Part shown: one piece after another, positions 7,772 to 15,562 of the stretch
How the letters are laid out: each line of letters starts with the position of its first letter
Position numbering within the stretch: the first letter of the stretch is position 1
Assembly: GCA_027451085.1 (NCBI GenBank)
Contig: DAIDKA010000155.1
Coordinates: forward strand, 1 to 22,214
DNA length: 22,214 bases
Direction of reading: 5' to 3'
Origin: Gammaproteobacteria bacterium
GTDB taxonomy: Bacteria; Pseudomonadota; Gammaproteobacteria; Steroidobacterales; Steroidobacteraceae
Position numbers and translations under genes: made by a program
Notes under the pieces: model-generated
Told to the model about the DNA's origin: nothing
What the model saw: only the letters and a program-made list of their open reading frames with translations
The model's database searches: none

Positions 7772-9889
7772 ATGATCGTCCGGCCTGCGGACGTTGCACT
7801 TTACGTGAGCACCCACAGCCTCAAGCTCAGATACGCGGGCATGGCTTTTATGTCCGTGTTCGTGGCGGCATTCGCGCTGGTGAGCCTGTTCGCCTGGCAG
7901 GAGCACCTGCACGTGAGGGTGTTCAAGGACATCGAGTTCTCGCTGGAGATGGCAGCGTGGCTGGCCGGCGCCTTCGGGCTCGCCGCAGCCTGCCTCGCCT
8001 GGCGCGCCGGCAACGGCATTGAAAGACCCATCACCGACCTGATCCACAGCGCCGAGCGTTTCGGCCAGGGCGACTACACCGGCAAGGTCGCCGTGCAGCG
8101 CCACGATCAGCTCGGCGCCCTGCAGCAGGCGCTGGAGTGCATGCGCCACAAGCTGCGCCAGACCACCATCTCGCGCAACTACCTCAACAACGTCCTCAAC
8201 GGCATGACCGATGCCGTGTTCGTCACCGCGCCGGACGGCGCCATCCGCATCGCCAACCAGGCGGCGCTCAACCTGCTTGAGACCACCGAGGAGGCGCTCC
8301 TGGGCGGCAACATCGGCGCTATCCTCGAGGAAAGCGAGCGGGCGCGCTTCGATGTCGTGCGCGCCGCGCAGGAGTCACGCGAAAGCACGGTGCATACGCG
8401 CACCGGAACCAGCGTGCCGGTATGGCTGACCGGCTCGCCCCTGCCCAGTGACGATCCGCAGTTCCAGGGCACGATCTTCGTCGCGCGCAACATCACCGAC
8501 CAGAAGCGCAACGAACGGCACATCAAGTATCTCGCGCGCTACGACGCCCTGACGCGGGTGCCGAACCGCATGCAGTTCCAGCACCTGCTGCAGCAGGCCA
8601 TCGCGCGCAGCCACCGCGCCAGCTCGGGGCTGGCGCTGCTGTACATCGACCTGGACCGCTTCAAGGAGATCAACGACACCTTCGGCCACAGCGCCGGCGA
8701 CCGCGCGCTCGAGGTCCTGGCCGAGCGCCTGAGCCGCAACCTGCCCAAGGATGCGGCGCTCGGCCGCCTGGCCGGCGACGAATTTGCAATCTTCGTCGAA
8801 GGCCTGCCGCGCAACGCGGACAACCGCGGCCCCATCGCCCACCTGGCGCGGACCTTCCTTACCGAGACCGCGCGCGCGTTCCAGATCGACAAGCACGAGC
8901 TGTTCCTGACCGCGAGCATCGGCATCGCCCTCGCCCCGCGCGACGCCGAGAACGGCATCGACCTGATCCGCAACGCGGACGCGGCGATGTACTACTCCAA
9001 GCAGAATGGCGGCGACACCTTCGCCTTCTACTCGCCTGAAATGAACGCCGCGGCGGTGCAGCGCCTGGTTCTCAAGAGCAAGCTGCGCCGGGCCCTGGAG
9101 CGCAACGAATTCATCATCCATTACCAGCCCAAGGTCGACCTGCGCGACGGCCGCGTGATCGGCGCCGAGGCGCTGCTGCGCTGGCGCCTGCCGGGTCACG
9201 GCGACATCTCCCCGGCGCAGTTCATTCCGCTGGCGGAGGAAACCGGCCTGATCCTGGAGATCGGCGAATGGGTGCTGGACCGGGTGTGCCAGGACTACAG
9301 CCGGCTGCAGCTGACGGTCGAGGACCCTGGCCGCATCTCGCTCAACCTGTCGCTGCGCCAGCTGCGCGAAGCCAGCTTCATCCTGCGTTGCCGCTCGGTG
9401 TTCCGCCGCCACGGCGTCTCGCCCAGCCTGTTCGAGCTGGAGATCACAGAGACCACGTTGATGGCCGACGCCAAGCGCACGGTAAAGCTGCTGGATGAGC
9501 TGCGCGCCATGGGGCTGCACCTGTCCATCGATGACTTCGGCACCGGTTACTCATCGCTGTCGGCGCTGCAGCAATTCCCGATCGGCACACTGAAGATCGA
9601 CCAATCCTTTGTCCGTGGGCTGGGCGAGGACGCCGGCGACGCCACCATCGTGCGCACCATCATCGACATGGGCCGCAGCATGGGGATGGATGTGATCGCC
9701 GAGGGCATCGAATCGCAGCGTCACCTGGACTACCTGCGCGAGCACGGCTGCCACTACGGCCAGGGCAAGCTCTTCGGCCTCGCCGAGCCGGTGGAGACGC
9801 TGACCGCGCTGCTTGAGCGTCAGGCCCAGGGCAAACCGCCCTTCGCGGCCCTGCTGCCGACCGCGCGCCCCGCTTCGCTGAGCGCTTAG
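7772..9889 (+). CDS. Membrane HAMP-PAS-GGDEF-EAL cyclic-di-GMP protein
   Basis: The protein has 705 residues. Two membrane segments (about 22-43 and 60-77) flank a short periplasmic stretch. They are followed by a HAMP linker (ERPITDLIHSAERFGQGDY), a PAS sensor (about 136-245), a GGDEF domain (about 260-420) and an EAL domain (about 435-690). The GGDEF active site reads AGDEF (334-338), so the first Gly is Ala, and no upstream RxxD inhibitory site is visible. The EAL domain keeps EALLRW (Glu466), ELEITE, DDFGTGYSSL (Asp587-Asp588), LKIDQSFV and AEGIES, but ends GQGKLFG rather than QGYLF. Phosphodiesterase activity is likely; cyclase activity is uncertain. The start is not settled: ATG 7772 is used, with GTG 7805 as an in-frame alternative. 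Its stop overlaps the convergent lipoprotein gene's stop by four bases. Confidence 0.9.
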   Translation: MIVRPADVALYVSTHSLKLRYAGMAFMSVFVAAFALVSLFAWQEHLHVRVFKDIEFSLEMAAWLAGAFGLAAACLAWRAGNGIERPITDLIHSAERFGQGDYTGKVAVQRHDQLGALQQALECMRHKLRQTTISRNYLNNVLNGMTDAVFVTAPDGAIRIANQAALNLLETTEEALLGGNIGAILEESERARFDVVRAAQESRESTVHTRTGTSVPVWLTGSPLPSDDPQFQGTIFVARNITDQKRNERHIKYLARYDALTRVPNRMQFQHLLQQAIARSHRASSGLALLYIDLDRFKEINDTFGHSAGDRALEVLAERLSRNLPKDAALGRLAGDEFAIFVEGLPRNADNRGPIAHLARTFLTETARAFQIDKHELFLTASIGIALAPRDAENGIDLIRNADAAMYYSKQNGGDTFAFYSPEMNAAAVQRLVLKSKLRRALERNEFIIHYQPKVDLRDGRVIGAEALLRWRLPGHGDISPAQFIPLAEETGLILEIGEWVLDRVCQDYSRLQLTVEDPGRISLNLSLRQLREASFILRCRSVFRRHGVSPSLFELEITETTLMADAKRTVKLLDELRAMGLHLSIDDFGTGYSSLSALQQFPIGTLKIDQSFVRGLGEDAGDATIVRTIIDMGRSMGMDVIAEGIESQRHLDYLREHGCHYGQGKLFGLAEPVETLTALLERQAQGKPPFAALLPTARPASLSA

Positions 9890-10515
9890 CGCACCGTGGC
9901 GGCCTGCGCCGCCACCTGCGCCAGTGCGGCATTGGCCGCCGCCTGGAACGCCAGCACCACCGCCCCCATGCGGTTGCTCCCCGCCTGCTCGCTACTCGCG
10001 CCGGACAGATTCGCCACCACCTTGGCGTCACTGCGGCGGATCAGCACCCCGTGCAGGCCCACCGTGGCCATCGGGACCGAGGCGGCCGAGGCCGGATCAC
10101 TGCCCGGCGCATAAACCATCTCGAAGTGATCGATGTACAGCTGCAGCTGGTAGCCGGCGTTCACGGACGCGCGCGAATCGGTCACTGTGGCCCAGGCGCC
10201 GGATTGGCGCAGTACGTTCACGGCAAGGTCGCTGACGACGTCCGGCAGCGGCGCGCCCCAGCGGCCGACGGCGTAGTAATCCAGCCGGTTGTCGGAACGC
10301 GACAGCGCCAGGCGATCCCGGTCCAGTCCCGGCGCAGGCAGAGGCCGCAACACCCGCAGGCCGCCGCTGGCGGCTGGCACTGCCGGCGCCACTGGCGGCG
10401 CGGCCCGCAGCACATATAGCTGGCTTGGTGGTGCATGGCTTTGCAGCAGGCCGCTGGTGCAGCCGGCGGCGCACAGCGCCGCAATCAGGACGAGACTGCG
10501 CGAAAGCGGTTTCAT
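9886..10515 (-). CDS. ABC-transport auxiliary lipoprotein (PqiC/PF03886-like)
   Basis: The 209-residue protein begins with a lipoprotein signal: charged MKPLSR, a hydrophobic stretch and lipobox AAGC with the modified Cys at residue 19. Position +2 is Thr, which favours the outer membrane. The mature part starts with the QLYVLRA motif typical of PqiC-type auxiliary lipoproteins. It also shows DRLALSRSDNRLDYYAVGRWGAPLPDVV, the pattern of the ABC_trans_aux domain. Family knowledge: such lipoproteins partner with MCE-protein lipid transporters at the outer membrane. It is the last gene of the minus-strand unit. Its ATG overlaps the MCE gene's TGA (ATGA at 10512-10515), implying coupling. Its TAA overlaps the TAG of the converging GGDEF/EAL gene. 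Confidence 0.85.
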   Translation of the reverse strand: MKPLSRSLVLIAALCAAGCTSGLLQSHAPPSQLYVLRAAPPVAPAVPAASGGLRVLRPLPAPGLDRDRLALSRSDNRLDYYAVGRWGAPLPDVVSDLAVNVLRQSGAWATVTDSRASVNAGYQLQLYIDHFEMVYAPGSDPASAASVPMATVGLHGVLIRRSDAKVVANLSGASSEQAGSNRMGAVVLAFQAAANAALAQVAAQAATVR

Positions 10516-11444
10516 GGTGGAATCAGCACTCCCTGCTCAGGCTTTTCCAGCACCAGTTGCGAGGGGTTCTCGCGCAGGCTGTAGGCAAGATCGCGCACCT
10601 GGATCGCGGCGGAACTGCCGTCACCCATCAGCTGCTGCACCTGCGGCAGCTCGTTGCGGGTGAAAGTGCGCAGCTCGATGCGGTTTTCATCGAGCATCTG
10701 GTTGACATTGCCGGTGACCAGCGACAGGTTGTGCGTGATGTCAGAGACATTGTCGACCACCGCGTGCAGCTCCGGTCCGACCGTGTCGGCCATGCCGCGG
10801 ATGCTGCCCGCGGTGCGCTGGATCTCCACCGCAGTGCCGCGCAGGTCCGTCATCAGTGACTGCATATCCTTGAGGGTGACGGGCAGCTGCGCGGTGGTGG
10901 CGTCGATGTTGGCGAAAGTATCGGCGAAGGACCTGGCGTTGCGCGCATCGAGCATATTGGAAATCCGGGCCAGGACCTCGCTGGCCTGGCCGACCATCTG
11001 CGGCAGGCTGGACAGCAGCTGGTCCAGGTTCGACCGCGAGGAACGGATGACCGGGTAGTTCTCGCTGGGCACGCTCGGCAGCATGCGCTGGGTGGCGTTG
11101 CCGGACAGGTCGATGTACAGCACGCCCGTCACCCCTTGCTGCGACAGTTCAGCCACGGTGCCACCGGACACCGGGGTGCTCGAATCGATATCGACGATGA
11201 CCTGCACACGGCCGGAATTGCGCCTGTCGATGGCCATGTCCACCACCTGGCCGACGTTCACGCCCAGGTAGCGCACCGCGGCGCCCTGGGTGAGTCCCGC
11301 CACGCTGCCGTCGAAGTAGACTTCGTAGCGCTTGTAGTCGTGGTGGCCGGTGGTATCCGAGTACCAGTAGATGAACAGCCCCGCCATGCCGATGACCAGC
11401 AGCACGAAGGCGCCCACGGCGGTGTAATTGGCTTCACGTTCCAT
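10512..11444 (-). CDS. MlaD-like MCE-domain lipid transport protein
   Basis: The 310-residue protein has a short cytosolic N-terminus (MEREANYTA), one membrane segment (about 9-28) and an MCE domain at about 39-117. Hallmark stretches are VYFDGSVAGLTQGAAVRYLGVNVGQV and GVTGVLYIDL. A long amphipathic helical tail follows, including paired repeats such as DLRGTAVEIQRTAGSIRGMAD. It should be anchored in the inner membrane, project into the periplasm as a hexameric ring and carry phospholipids with the adjacent permease and ATPase. ATG 11444 is chosen because it starts the transmembrane anchor; the frame runs farther upstream within the ATPase gene. It overlaps the ATPase stop by 11 bases. Confidence 0.88.
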   Translation of the reverse strand: MEREANYTAVGAFVLLVIGMAGLFIYWYSDTTGHHDYKRYEVYFDGSVAGLTQGAAVRYLGVNVGQVVDMAIDRRNSGRVQVIVDIDSSTPVSGGTVAELSQQGVTGVLYIDLSGNATQRMLPSVPSENYPVIRSSRSNLDQLLSSLPQMVGQASEVLARISNMLDARNARSFADTFANIDATTAQLPVTLKDMQSLMTDLRGTAVEIQRTAGSIRGMADTVGPELHAVVDNVSDITHNLSLVTGNVNQMLDENRIELRTFTRNELPQVQQLMGDGSSAAIQVRDLAYSLRENPSQLVLEKPEQGVLIPP

Positions 11445-12246
11445 GCGGTTCTCCAGCTGCGCGCACCTGTGCCTGACCCTGTGCCTGCTGCCGCTCCAGG
11501 TAGCCGCGGGCCCGTTCGCCGTGGAAGTAGGACTGGATCCACGGGTGCGGGTCCTCTGCGATGCCCTGCAGGGTGTTGCTGCGCATGCGGCGGTCGACGA
11601 TGACACCCACACGATTGCAGGTACGGAAGATCGTGTCCAGATCGTGCGTGATCATGACCACCGTAAGGTTCAGATGTGCGTGCAGGTACAGCAGTAGTTC
11701 ATCGAACGCCGCCGCGCTGATGGGATCCAGGCCCGAGGTGGGCTCATCCAGAAACAGCAGGCCGGGGTCGAGGGCCAGGGCCCGCGCCAGCGCCGCGCGC
11801 TTGACCATGCCCCCGGAAAGCTGCGAAGGGTATTTGGCAGCCGAATCAGGCGGCAGGCCCACCATGCGGATCTTGAGCATCCCGAGCTCATCCAGCAGCG
11901 GCGGCGGCAGCCGCAGGTGCTCGATCATCGGCACCTGCACGTTCTGCAGCACGGTGAGCGCGCTGAACAGAGCGCCCTCCTGGAAGGTGACGCCATAGCC
12001 GGCCTTGGTCCGGTCAAGCTCCCGGGGCGACATGCGGGTGATGTCCGCGCCACCCAGCAGCACACTGCCGGCTCTGGGGCGCTGCAGCCCGAGAATGGTT
12101 CGCAGCAGCACGGACTTGCCGGTGCCCGAACCACCCACGATCCCGAAAATCTCACTCTCCCGTACCTGCATGTCGAGTCCGTCATGCACCACCTGCGCGC
12201 CGAAGGCGTTCACCAGTCCGCGCACCTCGAGCGCCAGCGCGTTCAA
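11434..12246 (-). CDS. MlaF-like ABC transporter ATP-binding protein
   Basis: The 270-residue ATPase carries Walker A GGSGTGKS (38-45), the Q-loop in VTFQEGALFSALTV, the signature LSGGM (143-147), Walker B LLFLDEP (163-169) and the switch His201 in ITHDL. The GALFSALTVLQNV stretch and LSGGMVKRAALARAL are typical of MlaF-type importers and exporters of lipids. The C-terminus adds a Gln/Arg-rich tail (about 245-270). The start is inferred to be TTG 12246, which overlaps the permease TGA as TTGA; the open frame continues upstream into the permease gene but that part is antisense-like in content. It works with the STAS-MlaE permease upstream and the MCE protein downstream. Confidence 0.88.
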   Translation of the reverse strand: MNALALEVRGLVNAFGAQVVHDGLDMQVRESEIFGIVGGSGTGKSVLLRTILGLQRPRAGSVLLGGADITRMSPRELDRTKAGYGVTFQEGALFSALTVLQNVQVPMIEHLRLPPPLLDELGMLKIRMVGLPPDSAAKYPSQLSGGMVKRAALARALALDPGLLFLDEPTSGLDPISAAAFDELLLYLHAHLNLTVVMITHDLDTIFRTCNRVGVIVDRRMRSNTLQGIAEDPHPWIQSYFHGERARGYLERQQAQGQAQVRAAGEPHGT

Positions 12247-13361
12247 AACCCGACGTCCATGAACAGCATGGCGAACAGCGCGTCCGCGAGCAGCACCGCA
12301 AAGATGGCCTGGACCACCGCCGCAGTGGTCAGACGGCCCAGCTCGCGCGAGGAACCATGCACCTGCATGCCGCGGTAGGTGCCGGCGAAGCCGATCAGCA
12401 GCCCGAACACCGGCGCTTTCACCAGGCCGGCCCAGAAAGTCGTGGGCGCGATGGCCTCGTTCAGGCGGATGAGGTACTGCTGCAGCGGAATGTGCAGCAG
12501 GTAGCGGCACAGGATTGCGCCACCGCACAGCCCCACGCCGTCCGCGATGACCGTCAGCAGCGGCAGCGCAATCGTGATGCCGATCAGGCGCGGCAGCACC
12601 AGCACCTCGTCCGCATCGACGCCCATGGCCCTGAGGGCATCGACCTCGGCGTTCAGCTGCATCGAGCCGATCTCGGCCGCGAAGGCGCTGCCGGAGCGGC
12701 CGGCGATGATGATGGCGGTGAGCAGGACGCCCAGCTCACGCAGCACCCCGACCGCCACGAGATCGACCACGTACAGCTCCGCGCCGAACTGCTGCAGCTG
12801 CCCGGCGGAGAGATACGCCATGATGAGGCTGATCAGGAAGGCGATCAACGCGACGATGGGAATGGAACTGATGCCGGTGTCGTAGACATGGCGCGCGACG
12901 GCGGCGGGGCGCCAGCACCGCGGGCGCAGCAGGCTGCGCCCGCCCTTGATCGCGATGCGCCCGATGAAATCCAGACCGTGGGTCAGATCACCCCAGCTGC
13001 CCACGACCATCCTTCCCAGCGCTTCCACGGGCGGGTCGTGCTCGGGAGGACGGGGCCGGAAACGGCCGGCTGAAGCCCGGTCACCCAGGGCGCCGTCCAC
13101 CAGGTGCAGCTGGCCGGGCGGTTCACCGTCGAAGTGCACGTCCCAGCCTGCGGCGCGCAGCCGCTGCAGGAAGTCGCGCAGTCTGAGGGTGGCGGAAAGA
13201 TCGAGTGTGGACAGCCGGGAGAAACTCACCAGCGCGCTGCCGCCGCCATCGACAGGCACCGCCGCCAGCTCGCGCTCCAGCGCCGGCAGGTCCGCGATGC
13301 GCCAGGACCCGGTCAGATCGAGTTCGAGTCCCTGCGCCGTACGGCGGCTTTCCAGATACAC
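12243..13361 (-). CDS. MlaE-like lipid ABC permease with N-terminal STAS domain
   Basis: The 372-residue protein starts with a STAS-like domain (about 1-90; ALVSFSRLSTLDLSATLRL is the core strand-helix). The MlaE permease fold follows (about 110-372) with some five membrane segments. The diagnostic motif GRSGSAFAAEIGSMQLNAEVDALRAMGVD is intact. In family knowledge the fusion replaces the separate STAS protein MlaB; its STAS part should contact the ATPase. GTG 13361 is used as start because the STAS domain begins there. A TTG ten codons upstream is an alternative. The start lies five bases after a hairpin stem that covers the likely ribosome-binding site. The stop overlaps the MlaF-like start. 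Confidence 0.87.
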   Translation of the reverse strand: MYLESRRTAQGLELDLTGSWRIADLPALERELAAVPVDGGGSALVSFSRLSTLDLSATLRLRDFLQRLRAAGWDVHFDGEPPGQLHLVDGALGDRASAGRFRPRPPEHDPPVEALGRMVVGSWGDLTHGLDFIGRIAIKGGRSLLRPRCWRPAAVARHVYDTGISSIPIVALIAFLISLIMAYLSAGQLQQFGAELYVVDLVAVGVLRELGVLLTAIIIAGRSGSAFAAEIGSMQLNAEVDALRAMGVDADEVLVLPRLIGITIALPLLTVIADGVGLCGGAILCRYLLHIPLQQYLIRLNEAIAPTTFWAGLVKAPVFGLLIGFAGTYRGMQVHGSSRELGRLTTAAVVQAIFAVLLADALFAMLFMDVGF

Positions 13362-13365
13362 GGGT

Positions 13366-13386
13366 GGCCTGCCTCTTTCGCAGGCC
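13366..13386 (-). promoter_or_regulatory. Hairpin over the ribosome-binding region of the STAS-MlaE gene
   Basis: A perfect 7-bp inverted repeat GGCCTGC / GCAGGCC with a 7-nt loop lies between the ABC-2 permease stop (13400) and the GTG at 13361. On the minus strand the purine stretch GAGGCAGG that could serve as Shine-Dalgarno lies in the loop and 3' arm. No T-run follows, so it fits translational control or an mRNA processing or stability element better than a terminator. Confidence 0.45.
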
Positions 13387-13399
13387 CCCAAGGCCCGGA

Positions 13400-14275
13400 T
13401 CAGGTGTCGTCCCGATACTGCCTGATGCGGATGGCCACGACAATGAACACAGCCGCCACCACGAGTCCCAGCCACAGATCGATGTTGGCGAACGCGGGGC
13501 TGGGGTCAAAGGCCGCAAAGGCGCGGTCGAGCGTGGTGCCGGAGGTGTCCGGCCCGGGGGCCATCTTCAGTTCGGTCAGGACCGTGAGCAGGGGGCCCAT
13601 GAACACCCCGTCGAGGCGGTATGTCAGGATGCTTCCCAGGTAGTGCGTGCGGAAGACGATACGCTCGACGACCATCGCCACCAGCGGGGGCAGGAACACC
13701 CACAGCTGCACGTTCCGGCGCGCCCACGCCGAAACCATCATCAGGAACGCGATGATCGGCGCATACCACAACTGCACCGCGACAAGTCCCACCAGCGTCA
13801 TCCATTGCACCCGCAGCCAGGTGGCGGTGTCCCAGTAGGCCGAAGGCACCTGCCCGGCCCAGGAGCGCGCCTCCGAGATAGCCACCGTCAGCAGGCCGAT
13901 GACCAGGTTGAGCGCATACACGCCCAGCGGCAGGATGACGCACGCGACCAGCAGCTTCGACAGCACCGTCTGACTGTCCGACACAGGCATGGACTTCCAG
14001 AACAGGATGCTGCGGTCACGGCGTTCGCCGTACAGGCATTCGCCTGCGTACATCCACATGATGATGCCCAGTGTGAGGTACTCCGGCATCGAGAAGCCCC
14101 ACAGCAGCACTCCGAACAACGCCTTGCGCTGCTCCGGCGTATAGGCCAGCCCGATGTTGACGTGGCCGATGAGGGCTCCCAGCAGCATCAGCGCGGCAAC
14201 CGCCAGCGGCGCCATCCACAGCGCGCGATGTTCCCAGAATTCGCGCCGCACCTGGGTTTTGAGTATCTGCAACAT
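13400..14275 (-). CDS. ABC-2-type transporter permease
   Basis: The 291-residue integral membrane protein has about six hydrophobic segments (for example 18-38, 60-77, 110-132, 160-185, 195-215, 266-285). The N-terminal helix LQILKTQVRREFWEHR is the amphipathic lead-in seen in ABC-2 permeases. GERRDRSILFWKSMPVSD is the conserved loop of this group. It overlaps the ATPase stop by one base (TGATG at 14273-14277), so the two make one transporter. The cargo is unknown. YtrA-controlled transporters of this type respond to cell-wall or membrane stress in other bacteria, which is only a guide. Confidence 0.85.
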   Translation of the reverse strand: MLQILKTQVRREFWEHRALWMAPLAVAALMLLGALIGHVNIGLAYTPEQRKALFGVLLWGFSMPEYLTLGIIMWMYAGECLYGERRDRSILFWKSMPVSDSQTVLSKLLVACVILPLGVYALNLVIGLLTVAISEARSWAGQVPSAYWDTATWLRVQWMTLVGLVAVQLWYAPIIAFLMMVSAWARRNVQLWVFLPPLVAMVVERIVFRTHYLGSILTYRLDGVFMGPLLTVLTELKMAPGPDTSGTTLDRAFAAFDPSPAFANIDLWLGLVVAAVFIVVAIRIRQYRDDT

Positions 14276-15126
14276 CAGGTGGCCTGCATTTTGGCAACGA
14301 ACAGGTCGGAAATCGACGGGGTGCGCAGGTCCCCGAGGCCGGTGAGCTCGGAGCTGGCACGACCCTCGAAGAACATGGCCACCCGGCCAAAGACCTCGCG
14401 CTCGTAGAAAGGTTTCAGGCTGCGCGCCCGCGCCACCTGATCAGGGCCCACGGTGAGCTGCAGGTACTGCTCCGGGATGGCCTCGACCTGCGTGGCAAGA
14501 GTGACCCTGCCCTGGCGCAGGAACAGCACATCGGTCAGCAGGTGCTCCACTTCCTCCACCTGGTGGGTGGTCAGGAGAATGGTGCGCTCCTTGTCGAAGT
14601 AGTCGTTGAGCAGGATGTCGTAGAACTGGCGCCGGTACAACAGGTCCAGGCCCAGCGTGGGTTCATCCAGCACCAGAAGACGCGCGTCGATGGCCAGGAT
14701 CAATGCCAGGTGCAGCTGCGTGACCATGCCCCGGGACAGCTCGCGCACGCGACTCGCGGGCTTCAGGTCCGTCTTGCGCAGGAAATCCTCCGCGCGCTCC
14801 CGGCTGAAGCGCGGATGCACGCCCTGCACGTAATCCAGCGCCTGCGAGACACGCAGCCACTTGGGCAGCACGGCCACGTCGGCGATGAAACAGACATCGC
14901 GCATGAGATCGTCGCGCTGCGTGCGGGGGTTGCGGCCCAGCACGGTGAGGTCGCCCTCGAAGTCCGTGAGTCCCAGGATGGCCTTGAGTGCCGTGGTTTT
15001 GCCGGCGCCGTTGGCGCCGATGAGGCCGACAATCCGGCCCGCATCCACAGCGAAGGACACACCATCCAGGGCGTGATGCCCGCGGTAGGATTTGCGCAGA
15101 TTCCGGGCTTCAATGACAGCGGTCAT
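14275..15126 (-). CDS. ABC transporter ATP-binding protein (YtrA-operon type)
   Basis: The 283-residue ATPase shows Walker A GANGAGKT (37-44), signature LSRGM (130-134, where Arg replaces the usual Gly at the third position), Walker B LLVLDEP (150-156) and switch His188. The C-terminal 70 residues extend beyond the nucleotide-binding domain, as in many drug/lipid exporter ATPases. ATG 15126 overlaps the regulator's stop (ATGA at 15123-15126). It pairs with the ABC-2 permease immediately downstream. The LSRGM variant occurs in this GntR-linked subgroup and need not impair function. Confidence 0.88.
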   Translation of the reverse strand: MTAVIEARNLRKSYRGHHALDGVSFAVDAGRIVGLIGANGAGKTTALKAILGLTDFEGDLTVLGRNPRTQRDDLMRDVCFIADVAVLPKWLRVSQALDYVQGVHPRFSRERAEDFLRKTDLKPASRVRELSRGMVTQLHLALILAIDARLLVLDEPTLGLDLLYRRQFYDILLNDYFDKERTILLTTHQVEEVEHLLTDVLFLRQGRVTLATQVEAIPEQYLQLTVGPDQVARARSLKPFYEREVFGRVAMFFEGRASSELTGLGDLRTPSISDLFVAKMQAT

Positions 15127-15524
15127 GCTCCGTCTTCCGGTGGCTTGGCCAGTGGGGGATTGTGGGACGGCGGCGGCGCACCCGCCAGCAGGTCGGTTGC
15201 GGACAATCCAAGCCGCTGGATGGTCGCCAGCACCCGCGGCCACTCATCGGTGAGAAAGCGCTGACGCTCGTCTTTCAACAGCGCACTACCGGCCCCTGGG
15301 CTGACAAACATGCCCCGGCCGCGGCGCTTTTCCACCAGCTGCTCATCCACCAGCTGCTGGTACCCCTTCAGGACGGTCAGGGGATTGAGCCGGAACTCCG
15401 CGGCTACATTGCGCACCGAAGGCAGGGGGTCGCCCTCCTTCAGCACGCCTTCCAGGATCATGGCAACCACGCGGTCCCGCAGTTGCCGATAGATCGGCGT
15501 GCTGTCATCCCACTGCGGGTCCAT
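15123..15524 (-). CDS. GntR-family transcriptional regulator, YtrA subfamily
   Basis: The 133-residue protein has an N-terminal winged helix-turn-helix (about 10-75). Landmarks are PIYRQLRDRVVAMI, GDPLPSVRNVAAEFRLNPLTV and the wing KRRGRGMFV. The short helical C-terminal region (about 80-133) is too small for a ligand-binding FadR or UTRA domain, which places it in the YtrA subfamily. Family knowledge: YtrA proteins repress their own operon encoding ABC transporters. A palindrome suited to such a regulator lies in the promoter 300 bp upstream. The GGAG ribosome-binding site is partly buried in a hairpin directly before the ATG. Confidence 0.9.
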   Translation of the reverse strand: MDPQWDDSTPIYRQLRDRVVAMILEGVLKEGDPLPSVRNVAAEFRLNPLTVLKGYQQLVDEQLVEKRRGRGMFVSPGAGSALLKDERQRFLTDEWPRVLATIQRLGLSATDLLAGAPPPSHNPPLAKPPEDGA

Positions 15525-15562
15525 GAACGCTCCGGCAAGCCCGTTAGGGGCAACTAGCGTTC
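15525..15562 (-). promoter_or_regulatory. Hairpin joining the stop codon of the 68-aa ORF to the start of the GntR gene
   Basis: On the minus strand GAACGCT (15562-15556) pairs perfectly with AGCGTTC (15531-15525), with GCCC/GGGC able to pair inside the loop. The 5' arm begins on the last base of the 68-aa ORF's TAG stop. The 3' arm overlaps the GGAG ribosome-binding site and abuts the regulator's ATG. A ribosome finishing the small ORF would open the stem, so translational coupling is the likely effect. No T-run is present. Confidence 0.5.

Noticed and set aside
8375..9520. 381-codon minus-strand open frame inside the GGDEF/EAL gene
   Set aside because: Antisense shadow of two conserved catalytic domains.
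11434..12528. Longer MlaF-like reading with about 94 extra N-terminal residues
   Set aside because: The extension lies wholly within the MlaE-like gene in another frame and lacks homology; the ATPase fold begins right after the TTG at 12246.
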